Assembly: GCA_021789355.1 (NCBI GenBank)
Contig: JAJYJR010000259.1
Coordinates: 1 to 7,839, forward strand
From: Chloroflexota bacterium
GTDB taxonomy: Bacteria; Chloroflexota; Limnocylindria; Limnocylindrales; CSP1-4
Length of the DNA: 7,839 nt
Direction: 5' to 3'
Part shown: piece by piece, positions 1-6,510 of the stretch
Layout of the letters: each line of letters opens with the position of its first letter
Position numbering within the stretch: the first letter of the stretch is position 1
Program-made: the position numbers and the translations under genes
Notes under the pieces: generated by a model
The model's database searches: none
What the model saw: only the letters and a program-made list of their open reading frames with translations
What the model was told of the DNA's origin: nothing

Positions 1-559
1 GGGTGGCCGCGAACACCAGGTCGTCGTGGCGCTGGAGGACGCCCGCGAGCTGGATCGCCGGCAGCGACTCGTCGGCCAGCGTGCGCCAGTCGCCGGGCAG
101 GGGTTGCGTGGTCCGCAGCGCCGCCCGAGCGGCCGACAGCACAGACCGGGACCGGTCGCCGAGCAGGTCCGGCCCGACCGAGGACTGGACCGCGTCGAGG
201 TCGGCGTTCAGCCGCGCAACCTGTGCGTCGACCGACGAGACCAGCCCGTCCCCGGTGGCGAGGTCGGCGGATAGCAGGTCCTGGCGCCTGGCGACCAGGT
301 CGACGAGGGCGTTGCGGGCCGTGTCACCGAGTTGTCCGACGTCCGCCGAGAGCGTGTCGTACTGCGGCCCCAGGGCCCGGATGCGCGCCTGGAAGGCGGT
401 GTCCTGGACCCACGTGCGTTCGGGGCGTGTCGCGTCGCCGGGGAGGTGATCGGCGCTGACCGCCAGTCCCGCTCCGCCGAGCGCGATGATCGCCGCTGCG
501 ACGAGCCAGGCGACGCCACGCAGCAGCGCCGAGGCCAGCTGGCGCCATCGTCCGCGCAT
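1..559 (-). CDS. Membrane-anchored protein of unknown function (3' end outside window)
   Basis: This reading frame is open from an ATG at 559 to the left edge, giving 186 codons with no stop; the C-terminus lies outside the window. The N-terminus reads MRGRWRQLASALLRG, then a hydrophobic stretch at about residues 16-33 (VAWLVAAAIIALGGAGLAVS). This looks like a signal anchor or uncleaved signal peptide with positive-inside charges. The rest (about residues 50-186) is polar and mostly helical, rich in Ala, Leu, Asp and Arg, with spaced leucines (for example DVGQLGDTARNALVDLVARR) that suggest an extracytoplasmic coiled coil. I do not recognise the family. Third positions are nearly all G or C, as in the neighbours, and this frame explains the strand better than the Arg/Pro/Ser-rich alternatives. 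It is transcribed divergently from the adenosine deaminase gene. A TAGACT hexamer 8 nt before the ATG and no Shine-Dalgarno suggest a leaderless message. Coding status is fairly secure; function is unknown. Confidence 0.75.
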   Translation of the reverse strand, partial: MRGRWRQLASALLRGVAWLVAAAIIALGGAGLAVSADHLPGDATRPERTWVQDTAFQARIRALGPQYDTLSADVGQLGDTARNALVDLVARRQDLLSADLATGDGLVSSVDAQVARLNADLDAVQSSVGPDLLGDRSRSVLSAARAALRTTQPLPGDWRTLADESLPAIQLAGVLQRHDDLVFAAT

Positions 560-566
560 ACACGGG

Positions 567-572
567 AGTCTA
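567..572 (-). promoter_or_regulatory. Putative -10 element (TAGACT) for the left-edge membrane protein gene
   Basis: On the minus strand TAGACT (pattern TAnnnT) ends 8 nt before the ATG at 559, so transcription would start at or next to the start codon. No Shine-Dalgarno lies between. No clear TTGACA -35 is visible. The position where one would fall (about 590-595) lies inside the first copy of the tandem repeat. Confidence 0.45.
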
Positions 573-588
573 TCGCGGCGGGCCGCTC

Positions 589-680
589 GGCCAGCGGGGG
601 CCGGGCGCCCGCACATTCGCCCAGCCGGGGCCGGGCGCCCCGCACATTCGCCCAGCCGGGGCCGGGCGCCGCCGCGCATG
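589..680. repeat. Three-copy 30-31 bp tandem repeat between divergent genes
   Basis: Three units start at about 589, 619 and 650. All share CCAG followed by a core GGGGCCGGGCGCC. Copies 1 and 2 also share a downstream GCACATTC (611-618 and 642-649); copy 3 is degenerate there. The CCA landmarks are at 591, 621 and 652, so spacing is 30 then 31 bp. That is not a multiple of three at the second step, which argues against a protein repeat, and it is close to three helical turns. Each of the first two units contains the palindrome GGGCGCCC. The array lies in the 161-bp gap between the left-edge gene and the adenosine deaminase gene, between their two putative promoters. Confidence 0.8.
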
Positions 681-706
681 TGGCACGGCCGCCTTCCGGG
701 TGGCGC

Positions 707-712
707 TACCAT
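707..712 (+). promoter_or_regulatory. Putative -10 element (TACCAT) for the adenosine deaminase gene
   Basis: TACCAT fits TAnnnT and ends 9 nt before the ATG at 721. A transcript from it would begin at or within about two bases of the start codon. No purine-rich Shine-Dalgarno precedes this ATG. The same hexamer recurs before the HAD gene and moxR, which raises confidence. A -35 is not convincing; the degenerate third repeat copy ends just upstream. Confidence 0.5.
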
Positions 713-720
713 CGCATCGC

Positions 721-1950
721 ATGGAACCCGGCCCGGTCGGAGATCCTCCCCGCGTCCCGGTGCACGACGAGCTGGACGCGTTGCTTCGCCGCATGCCGAA
801 GGCCGAGCTGCACCTCCACCTCGACGGCTCGCTCCGACCCGCCACCGCTCTCGAGCTGGCCCGCGAACGAGAGCTCGACGAGGGCCTGGATCTGCCGGCG
901 ATGCGCGCCCGGATGGTGGGCCCGGCTCGCCTGCACGACCAGGCCGAACTGTTGCGCGCCTTCGACCTGCCGGTCTCGCTCACGCAGGACGCCGAGGCAC
1001 TGCGCAGGGTCACCGCGGAACTTGTCGAGGACGTGGCCGGGGACGGCACGCGCTACGTCGAGATCCGCTGGGCTCCCGGGCTCCACCTCCGGCGGGGACT
1101 GGGGCTGGTGGACTCGATCGCCGCCGTCGTGGCCGGAGCGCGAGACGGGGTCGCCGCGGTCGAGGACCGGGCGTCCGAGGGGCAGCGGCCCGCTGGCGGG
1201 GCCGACGGCGCGCCCAGACGCCGGGACGTCGGCGGCGGTCCGGGCGTGATGCCGGTACCGCGAGACGCCGGCCTCCGGGCCGCCGTGGGTCGTGACCACC
1301 CCAGGGTGACCGTGCGGCTCATCGCCGTGGCGATGCGCTCGCATGACCCGCAGGCCAACGTCCGGGTCGCGGAGGCCGCCGCGCTGTTCGCCGGCCAGGG
1401 GCTGACCGGGTTCGACCTCGCTGGCCCGGAGGCTGCCTACCCCGATCCGCTGGTCCACGCCCGGGCTGTCGCGGTGGCACGAAGAGCGGGCCTCGGGATC
1501 ACGGTCCACGCGGGCGAGTGGGGCGGTGCGGCGCAGGTGCGACGCGCGCTCGCACTCGACCCGGCCCGGATCGCGCACGGTGCCCCGGCGATCGACGATC
1601 CGGCGCTCGTCGCCGAGCTGCGCCGCCGCGGCGTGACGCTGGACCTGTGCCCCACGAGCAACGTCCAGGCCGCGGTGGTGTCGCGCCTCGCCGACCATCC
1701 CCTCCCCCGCCTGCTGCGCGCCGGGGTCCCTGTCTCGCTGTCCACCGACGACCGCACCGTGAGCGACATGACCCTGGTGCGGGAGTACCGGCAGGCGGTC
1801 GATATCCTGGGGTTGACCCTCGAGGAGCTGTGGGCGATGGACCGGCACGCGCTGGAGGTCGCGTTCCTGGCGGATGACGAATCGCTGCGGACGTCCCTCC
1901 TGGCGGGGTTCGACGCGTTCGCGGCGGCGGAGCCGCGGCTGGGAACATGA
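721..1950 (+). CDS. add: Adenosine deaminase (zinc-dependent amidohydrolase superfamily)
   Basis: The 409-residue product should hydrolyse adenosine (and deoxyadenosine) to inosine and ammonia in cytoplasmic purine salvage. The family motifs appear in order. MPKAELHLHLDGSLRP holds the first zinc ligands H31 and H33. RYVEIRWAP (111-119) matches the strand after the helical subdomain. TVHAGE (261-266) gives zinc ligand H263 and catalytic E266. RIAHG (283-287) gives H286. CPTSN starts at 310, and SLSTDD gives zinc ligand D343 and D344. The catalytic set is complete. Residues about 149-194 form a Gly/Arg/Pro-rich stretch longer than the short connection usual there. I chose ATG 721 because a TACCAT hexamer lies 9 nt upstream; an in-frame GTG at 700 would add seven residues. 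Adenine or aminofutalosine deaminases are related alternatives, but the spacing favours adenosine deaminase. It converges on the HAD gene. Confidence 0.93.
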   Translation: MEPGPVGDPPRVPVHDELDALLRRMPKAELHLHLDGSLRPATALELARERELDEGLDLPAMRARMVGPARLHDQAELLRAFDLPVSLTQDAEALRRVTAELVEDVAGDGTRYVEIRWAPGLHLRRGLGLVDSIAAVVAGARDGVAAVEDRASEGQRPAGGADGAPRRRDVGGGPGVMPVPRDAGLRAAVGRDHPRVTVRLIAVAMRSHDPQANVRVAEAAALFAGQGLTGFDLAGPEAAYPDPLVHARAVAVARRAGLGITVHAGEWGGAAQVRRALALDPARIAHGAPAIDDPALVAELRRRGVTLDLCPTSNVQAAVVSRLADHPLPRLLRAGVPVSLSTDDRTVSDMTLVREYRQAVDILGLTLEELWAMDRHALEVAFLADDESLRTSLLAGFDAFAAAEPRLGT

Positions 1951-1955
1951 CCGCG

Positions 1956-2777
1956 TCAGCCGGAAGGGGACCCCGTCTCGAGCCGCACGAGCGCGCGCCG
2001 CAGTTCTGCGGCGTCGGCCGCGATCAGCGTGGGCCTGCGCTCCGGGGGCAGCGACTCCGCCTCCGCGAGGCTGGTGACGCCGGTGAGCATGAGCACGGAC
2101 CGCGCCCCGACCCGGTTCGCCGCGGCGATGTCGGTGAGCGCGCCGTCGCCGATGACGACCGCGTCCGCGGGGTTGCGCCCGACCGAGCGGGCCGCTGCCT
2201 CGAAGAGCGTGGGCCCCGGTTTGCCGACCACGAGATCAGGCGGGCGGCGGGCGGCGGTTTCGAGCGCCGCGACCATGGAGCCCGCCCCGGGGACGAGACC
2301 GCCGGCGGTCGGGTACACCGGATCGCGGTTCGTGGCGATGAACCGGGCTCCCTCCCGGACCGCCTGCATCGCCACGGCCAGCCGCTGGTAGGTCAGGCGC
2401 CGATCGATCCCCACCACGACGGCGTCGGGGTCGGCGGCCAGCCCCCGTGGCGTGGGCGGCACGGTGCGCAGCCCCGCGTCGCGGAGCTCGCGGACGAGAC
2501 CTCTGGCCCCCAGCACCATGACCACCCGTGGCGGCGGCTCGGATGCGGCCAGCTCGAGCGCCGTCGCGCGGGCCGAGGTGAAGATCCAGTCGGGACGGAC
2601 GGGCGCCCCGAGCTCCTCGAGGTGCTGGACGTACTCGGAGCGGTGGCGGCTCGAGTTGTTGGTGCAGTACAGGACCGTGTCGCCGCCGGCGACCCGCTCG
2701 GCCAGGACGCCGGCAACGCCAGCCACGGGCTCGGGGCCGCGATACACCACGCCGTCCAGGTCCACGAGCAGGAGCAT
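1956..2777 (-). CDS. HAD-IIA family hydrolase (NagD / 4-nitrophenylphosphatase-like)
   Basis: The 273-residue protein is a HAD-superfamily phosphatase of the NagD/4-nitrophenylphosphatase/phosphoglycolate phosphatase type, acting on small phosphorylated metabolites in the cytoplasm; the substrate cannot be assigned. Motif I is LLLVDLDGVVYRG, with nucleophile D6 and acid/base D8. Motif II is TNNSS (39-43). The cap domain with FIATNRDPVYP (146-156) follows, as in the IIA subclass. Motif III lysine is in VGKPGP (K186), and motif IV is GDGALTDI (D211, D216). I chose ATG 2777 because motif I normally lies right at the N-terminus and a TACCAT hexamer ends 7 nt before it; an in-frame ATG at 2798 would add seven residues and overlap that hexamer. 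The gene is divergent from the NYN gene (65 bp gap) and convergent with the deaminase (5 bp between stops). Confidence 0.93.
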   Translation of the reverse strand: MLLLVDLDGVVYRGPEPVAGVAGVLAERVAGGDTVLYCTNNSSRHRSEYVQHLEELGAPVRPDWIFTSARATALELAASEPPPRVVMVLGARGLVRELRDAGLRTVPPTPRGLAADPDAVVVGIDRRLTYQRLAVAMQAVREGARFIATNRDPVYPTAGGLVPGAGSMVAALETAARRPPDLVVGKPGPTLFEAAARSVGRNPADAVVIGDGALTDIAAANRVGARSVLMLTGVTSLAEAESLPPERRPTLIAADAAELRRALVRLETGSPSG

Positions 2778-2783
2778 GCCGCC

Positions 2784-2789
2784 ATGGTA
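2784..2789 (-). promoter_or_regulatory. Putative -10 element (TACCAT) for the HAD phosphatase gene
   Basis: TACCAT on the minus strand ends 7 nt before the ATG at 2777, the expected distance from a -10 box to a transcript starting on the start codon. There is no Shine-Dalgarno. It supports 2777 rather than the in-frame ATG at 2798 as the start. No clear -35 is visible in this all-GC background. Confidence 0.5.
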
Positions 2790-2842
2790 GGGCGGCATCG
2801 GCGGGTCGCGCGCCCCCGTCGCGCCCGCCGCGGGGCACCGGC

Positions 2843-3421
2843 ATGAGAAGGCCGGCCGACCCCTGGCATGACGTGTCGGTGCTGCTGGTCGACGGCAACA
2901 ATCTCCTCCACGCGGTGGCCGGGGATCCCGGGCCCGGCCCCCTCCGTGGCCTGCTGGCACGCCTGGCCGCGGCGGTGCCGCGCGCGATCGACGCGACGGT
3001 CGTGCTCGACGGCACTCCGGATCCCGGAGCCCCGGCCCGAACCCGCGTCCGCGCGGGCCTCCTGGTCCGCCACGCGGGTCGCATCGAGGCGGACGCGCTG
3101 CTCGTGCAGATGGTCGAGGCACGGCCCTTCCTCGAGCGGGCCGGCGTCGTGGTCGTGACCAACGACGCGGCACTGCAGGGGCAGGTACGGCGGGCCGGCG
3201 GGCGATGCCGGCCGGTCGGCTGGCTGGAAGCGCAGCTCACCGGCCGTCCGCAGGCCGCGACGGGGCCCGGCGCGTCGATCGGTGGACCGCGCCCGCCACG
3301 GCGGGAAGGGGACCGCCCGGACGATCAAGACGCCGAACGTCAGCCGTGGCGCCCGGGCCGGGGTGCCACCCGGAAGCGCGGGAACCCACGCCGGGGACGG
3401 AGCGGACCGGGAACCGCATGA
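2843..3421 (+). CDS. NYN/YacP-like (PIN-fold) ribonuclease domain protein with basic disordered tail
   Basis: The 192-residue product has an N-terminal NYN domain of the YacP (DUF901) kind, a PIN-like fold found in metal-dependent ribonucleases. The strand motif VLLVDGNNLLHA (D17, N19, N20) opens the domain, TVVLDGTPDP (D56) is the second acidic strand, IEADALL gives E82 and D84, and VVVVTNDAALQGQVRRAGGR (102-121) carries the T-N-D motif (D108). These would form the acidic metal-binding site, implying RNA cleavage; the substrate is unknown. From about residue 135 to the end the sequence is low-complexity and rich in Gly, Arg, Pro and Asp, ending in basic patches such as ATRKRGNPRRGRS. Codon third positions are less strictly G/C there than in the domain. 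The start is uncertain: ATG 2843, or GTG 2873 immediately before the first strand. No promoter or Shine-Dalgarno was recognised. The tail could be a real RNA-binding extension or drift after a frameshift. Confidence 0.82.
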   Translation: MRRPADPWHDVSVLLVDGNNLLHAVAGDPGPGPLRGLLARLAAAVPRAIDATVVLDGTPDPGAPARTRVRAGLLVRHAGRIEADALLVQMVEARPFLERAGVVVVTNDAALQGQVRRAGGRCRPVGWLEAQLTGRPQAATGPGASIGGPRPPRREGDRPDDQDAERQPWRPGRGATRKRGNPRRGRSGPGTA

Positions 3422-3549
3422 GCACCCGGGGGGATCGGATCACCGACCGCGGACCAGGCGCGCAGGGGCCGGACGTCACCAGGCGCCTCACCGAGCACCT
3501 GCCCCGCCTCTGTCTCCAGGTCGTCGCGATCCGCTGCCCGCTCCCCCGT
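3422..3549. other. 128-bp intergenic stretch, no recognised element
   Basis: This gap separates the ends of the convergent NYN and Nudix genes, where a bidirectional terminator would be expected. I see no GC-rich hairpin followed by a T run on either strand, only a short direct repeat (ACCAGGCGC, twice). An ATG at 3418 overlaps the NYN stop in an ATGA arrangement. The frame it opens reads antisense through the Nudix gene and has no protein-like composition. Confidence 0.5.
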
Positions 3550-3978
3550 TCAGCCGGCCGTGCCCGGCGCCCGGGTCCCGGCGTCGAAGGCATGCCGGGC
3601 GATCTCACGGTCGGCGGGGAAGGTCAGGCGCACGATCGCCTCGTCCCGCTCCAGGAACGCCGCCTCGTCGAAGATCGGCTCCAGGCGGACATCGCCGCCG
3701 ACCCGGTGCCCCAGGAACCACTCGACGCGCTTGCGGTTCCAGCGACCGTCGGCCGACCGGAAGCCATACCGGGTCGCGCCAAGGCGGCTGCCGACCTCGA
3801 TCTCGATTCCGGTCTCCTCGAGCACCTCGCGGCGCGCTGCCTCCTCGGGGCTCTCCCCGGGCTCGACGTGTCCCTTCGGGAAGATCCACTCGCGGCCGCG
3901 CCTGATCACCAGGCAGCGGGAGCCGTCCAGCACGACCGCCCCGGCGGAGTGGTGGTTCCGTGGCATCAGCGCCATCAT
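3550..3978 (-). CDS. Nudix hydrolase (MutT-like / Ap4A hydrolase-like)
   Basis: The 142-residue protein is a single-domain Nudix hydrolase, cleaving a nucleoside diphosphate linked to another group with a divalent metal. The Nudix box is complete: G36, five residues, E42, seven residues, then R50-E51-V-L-E54-E55-T-G57-I58. It is preceded by WIFPKGHVEPGE, the arrangement common in MutT and bacterial diadenosine polyphosphate hydrolases. The N-terminal HHSAGAVVL strand is also typical. Length is normal for the family. Substrate cannot be read from the sequence; Ap4A or another nucleotide is a guess from the FPKGH context. I chose ATG 3978 because it overlaps the preceding stop as ATGA (stop TGA 3977-3975), which points to translational coupling; ATGs at 3975 and 3966 are in frame. 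It is the last gene of the MoxR-DUF58-DUF4129 operon, an unusual companion for that module. Confidence 0.93.
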   Translation of the reverse strand: MMALMPRNHHSAGAVVLDGSRCLVIRRGREWIFPKGHVEPGESPEEAARREVLEETGIEIEVGSRLGATRYGFRSADGRWNRKRVEWFLGHRVGGDVRLEPIFDEAAFLERDEAIVRLTFPADREIARHAFDAGTRAPGTAG

Positions 3979-5300
3979 CGTCGAATCCGACCGGCATCGG
4001 CCGATCCAGAGCCAGTCGAGCCCGCGCCACCCGCGCCAGCAGAGCCAGCGACAGCAGAGCCGGCCCCGGCAATCGCGCGCACCCTCTGCCATCGAGCGAG
4101 GCCGCGCCGGTCCTCGGCCTGGGTCAGCCCGCGGCCCGCGTACCGCGCCAGCTGGTAGTCGGCGGCCAGCAGGTCGAGTGGCAGCATGCCACGCCCGTCG
4201 AGGTGCAGGCGGCGGGCATGCGCGGCCGGCGTCTCGTCCACGGCCCGGGCAAGGCCGAGATGCCCCGCCAGGTCGTCCACGGTGGCCACGTACGCGGTCA
4301 CGGCATCGGACGGCGCCGGCACCCGGGACGGACGGTGCCACCGCGGCACCGGAAGGCCGACATGGAGCGATCCCTGGGGTATGACGATGCCGCGCTCCTC
4401 GTCGTCGACCCGGCGCTGCGGACCGCGACCCGGCCAGAGTCGCCAGGCAATCAGCGCGAGCACACCCAGGATCGCGACCAGGACCGCGACGGTGAAGACC
4501 AGCCCGGATCCCGGCGCCAGCTGGGAGGCCTGGATCGCCGCGCCGGCCGGTGCCTGCTGTGACGGCGCCTGGCTCGGATGCAGGATCGCGCGGAACAACG
4601 CCACCAGCCCCGCCGCGAGCAGTCCCGCGGGGATCGCCAGCAGCGAGACGGCCACGGCGAACGCGATCCAGAGCGGCCCGAGCGCGCCCTTGACGGCGTC
4701 GTCGAGCGGCACCCCCAGCGCAGCCGCCAGGGGCAGGCCCACCAGGACAGCGCCGGCCACGATGAGCCCGAGGACCAGCAGCCACGATCGGTTGCGGCGC
4801 CAGTCGACGCCTGATCCGGCCCCCAGCGCATCGAGCCGCGCAATGGCGAGCGAGAGGAGGGCGGTCACCGCGAAGGTCAGCGTCGCGACGAACGCGGGCT
4901 CGACGAATGCCGAGCGGGCCGCCGGCGTGGCGACCTGCGCCAGGAGCCACGGGATCGCGAGCGCGGGGAGGGCCCACGCGAGGAGGCGCGACACCACCTC
5001 GTCGTCCTCGTACGACTCCCCATGAATGGCGCCTCGCACCACCGCGACACCGGCGAGCCAGCCGGCCACGGCCGCGACGACCGCGACCAGCGCGACCACG
5101 CCACCGCCCCTCCGGGGCAGCGCTCCCCGCCCGAGCAGGAGCCCCGCCGCGGCGAGCGCGGCGAACTGGATGGGCCCGAGCAGGATCGGCCCGTGCGCCC
5201 CCAGGACCTGCAGCACCAGGTACGCGATCGCGAGCCAGGCGCCCTCGACGACGGCGTCGAGGATGACAGGCAGCGCGTCAAGCGCCGACGACCAGCGCAT
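3975..5300 (-). CDS. Polytopic membrane protein with C-terminal DUF4129 domain, no transglutaminase core
   Basis: The 441-residue protein has about seven hydrophobic segments in residues 10-235 (roughly 10-33, 39-55, 66-87, 104-120, 134-152, 170-192, 206-234). A 26-28 residue Pro/Gln/Ala/Ser linker (about 236-262, including HPSQAPSQQAPAG) follows, then another membrane span (263-287), a charged region, and a DUF4129 domain at about 335-412 (SDAVTAYVATVDDLAGHLG to EDRRGLARWQRVRA). The last 30 residues are an Ala/Gly/Ser tail. This order matches TgpA-type proteins from MoxR-DUF58 operons, except that no Cys-His-Asp transglutaminase domain is present between the spans. The role is unknown, presumably as the membrane component of the MoxR/DUF58 module. 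ATG 5300 was chosen because it overlaps the DUF58 stop by 23 nt; an in-frame ATG at 5348 would add 16 residues without hydrophobic character. The stop overlaps the Nudix ATG. Confidence 0.85.
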   Translation of the reverse strand: MRWSSALDALPVILDAVVEGAWLAIAYLVLQVLGAHGPILLGPIQFAALAAAGLLLGRGALPRRGGGVVALVAVVAAVAGWLAGVAVVRGAIHGESYEDDEVVSRLLAWALPALAIPWLLAQVATPAARSAFVEPAFVATLTFAVTALLSLAIARLDALGAGSGVDWRRNRSWLLVLGLIVAGAVLVGLPLAAALGVPLDDAVKGALGPLWIAFAVAVSLLAIPAGLLAAGLVALFRAILHPSQAPSQQAPAGAAIQASQLAPGSGLVFTVAVLVAILGVLALIAWRLWPGRGPQRRVDDEERGIVIPQGSLHVGLPVPRWHRPSRVPAPSDAVTAYVATVDDLAGHLGLARAVDETPAAHARRLHLDGRGMLPLDLLAADYQLARYAGRGLTQAEDRRGLARWQRVRAIAGAGSAVAGSAGAGGAGSTGSGSADAGRIRR

Positions 5301-6510
5301 CGCTCGTCCGCCAGTCCGGCCGCAGCTCGGCCGTGCGGGCCGGGACACCGCTCGCGCGCGCGGTCGCCGCGTGCACGCCCGCGTCGGGGCCCATCGACAC
5401 CAGTTGCACCGCGTACCCGGTCCGGGCCAGGCGCCGCAGGACCGCCAGGAAGGACGCGGGCTGGCGGGCCGACAGTGCCACGACCGTCGCGCCGGCCCCC
5501 ACCCGGCGCGGCAGCGACGCCAGCACGTGCTCGTAGGGGGCGGACGCCCCGGGGCTCAGCCGCGCAAGCGCGTCGGTGATCCGGCCCAGCTGGCCCGGGC
5601 CCGCGGACGGCGGGATCCAGACGACGGGCTGCGGGGTCCCCGCGTACGCGGCTGCCACGAGTCCGCACTCGGCGCCCTCCGCGAGCGCCTGTCTGGCCAG
5701 CGACGCCGCGGCGACGCACAGCCCCTCCATCGACTGCTCGTCGTAGGCCATCAGCCAGTGCGGACCCTCCACGGTCTGGATGTCGACCGCCAGCAGCAGC
5801 TCTCGCTGGCGCGAGGGGTCGAACCGCTTCACGACGGTCCGCCCGGTGCGCGCCGTGGCCCGCCAGTGCACCTGCCTGAGCGGATCTCCCGGCTGGTACG
5901 GGCGCACGCCGGCGAACAGCGCGGGGTCCCGGAAGAGGCTCGTGTGCGCCACCCGTTCCCCGAGCGAGGCGCGTGCCGGGAGCCGTTCCCGCACGGGCAC
6001 GGTTCGCGGCCGCACGACATAGGTCGCCGGGTACGATCGTTCCTCCTCGGCGGTCTCGCGGGCGAACAGGTCCGCGACCCGCAGGCGAACGGCATCGAGC
6101 CGGAACACGCCGCGCCGGTCGGCGACCACGTGCAGGTGCCGGACCACCCGCTCATACCACGCCAGCGACCAGGTGTTGTCGAGGATCGCGAGGCCGGGGC
6201 GTTCGGCGCGGACGAGCGAGCGCTCGCGGATCACCATCTCGTCGGGGACGAAGTCCTCGGCGAGCAGCCACGGCAACGGCAGCGGCTTGCGGTTCCAGAC
6301 GACGATGTCGAGCGGAATCTCGTCGCCCCAGACCGCCCGATCCGTGCCCAGCAGCCGTTCGTACACGACGCTCCGCAGCCCGAACCGCGACCAGAGCCGC
6401 CGCAGGACCGCGACCAGCACCACCAGGACGCCGACCAGTACCAGGGACGGCGCCCCGGCCACCCCGCCCAGCGCAGCGAGCCCGACACCCAGCCACGCCT
6501 GGCCGTTCAC
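5278..6510 (-). CDS. DUF58 domain protein (vWA-like, MoxR-associated)
   Basis: The 410-residue protein starts with one long or two closely spaced hydrophobic segments (about 5-36). A beta-rich region with VVWNRKPLPLPWLLAEDFVPD follows (about 70-90). The DUF58 hallmark GVRPYQPGDPLRQVHW is at 201-216, then RTVVKRFDPS. The C-terminal part resembles a von Willebrand A fold; the strand LLLAVDIQT carries D243 but not the DxSxS metal site, as in the longer DUF58 subtype with a following tryptophan segment. DUF58 proteins accompany MoxR ATPases and are thought to act in assembly or activation of partner complexes, some linked to the envelope; the molecular role is unproven. The start is GTG 6510, overlapping the moxR stop (TGA 6509-6507) as GTGA. 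The 3' end overlaps the DUF4129 gene by 23 nt. The frame stays open far upstream, but that part is antisense-free shadow of moxR, not coding. Confidence 0.94.
   Translation of the reverse strand: MNGQAWLGVGLAALGGVAGAPSLVLVGVLVVLVAVLRRLWSRFGLRSVVYERLLGTDRAVWGDEIPLDIVVWNRKPLPLPWLLAEDFVPDEMVIRERSLVRAERPGLAILDNTWSLAWYERVVRHLHVVADRRGVFRLDAVRLRVADLFARETAEEERSYPATYVVRPRTVPVRERLPARASLGERVAHTSLFRDPALFAGVRPYQPGDPLRQVHWRATARTGRTVVKRFDPSRQRELLLAVDIQTVEGPHWLMAYDEQSMEGLCVAAASLARQALAEGAECGLVAAAYAGTPQPVVWIPPSAGPGQLGRITDALARLSPGASAPYEHVLASLPRRVGAGATVVALSARQPASFLAVLRRLARTGYAVQLVSMGPDAGVHAATARASGVPARTAELRPDWRTSDALVVGA

Noticed and set aside
589..680. The tandem repeat as a CRISPR array.
   Set aside because: The copies are directly adjacent with no unique spacers, and there are only three, with no cas gene in the window.
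332..1295. Plus-strand frames of about 270-305 residues across the repeat array and the start of the deaminase gene.
   Set aside because: They cross the non-coding tandem repeat and overlap a clear deaminase in another frame. Composition is Arg/Pro/Gly/Ser with no domains.
1947..2846. Plus-strand 299-residue frame opposite the HAD gene.
   Set aside because: It mirrors codon bias of the HAD gene. The opposite strand carries all four HAD motifs, and this frame has none.
3422..3549. Intrinsic terminator between the convergent NYN and Nudix genes.
   Set aside because: I could not find a stable hairpin followed by a T run on either strand.
3980..4075. Short imperfect CCAGCAGAGCC-like repeats at the 3' end of the DUF4129 gene.
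   Set aside because: They encode the Ala/Gly/Ser tail in frame and are explained by low-complexity coding sequence.
3205..4158. Plus-strand frame of 317 residues, including an ATG at 3418 that overlaps the NYN stop.
   Set aside because: It is antisense to the Nudix and DUF4129 genes, has no recognisable motif, and its composition is that of GC-rich shadow frames.
3979..4977. The Nudix frame is open upstream to 4977, giving a possible 475-residue protein.
   Set aside because: That extension overlaps the DUF4129 protein in another frame and has shadow composition. The Nudix domain begins right at the ATGA overlap at 3978.
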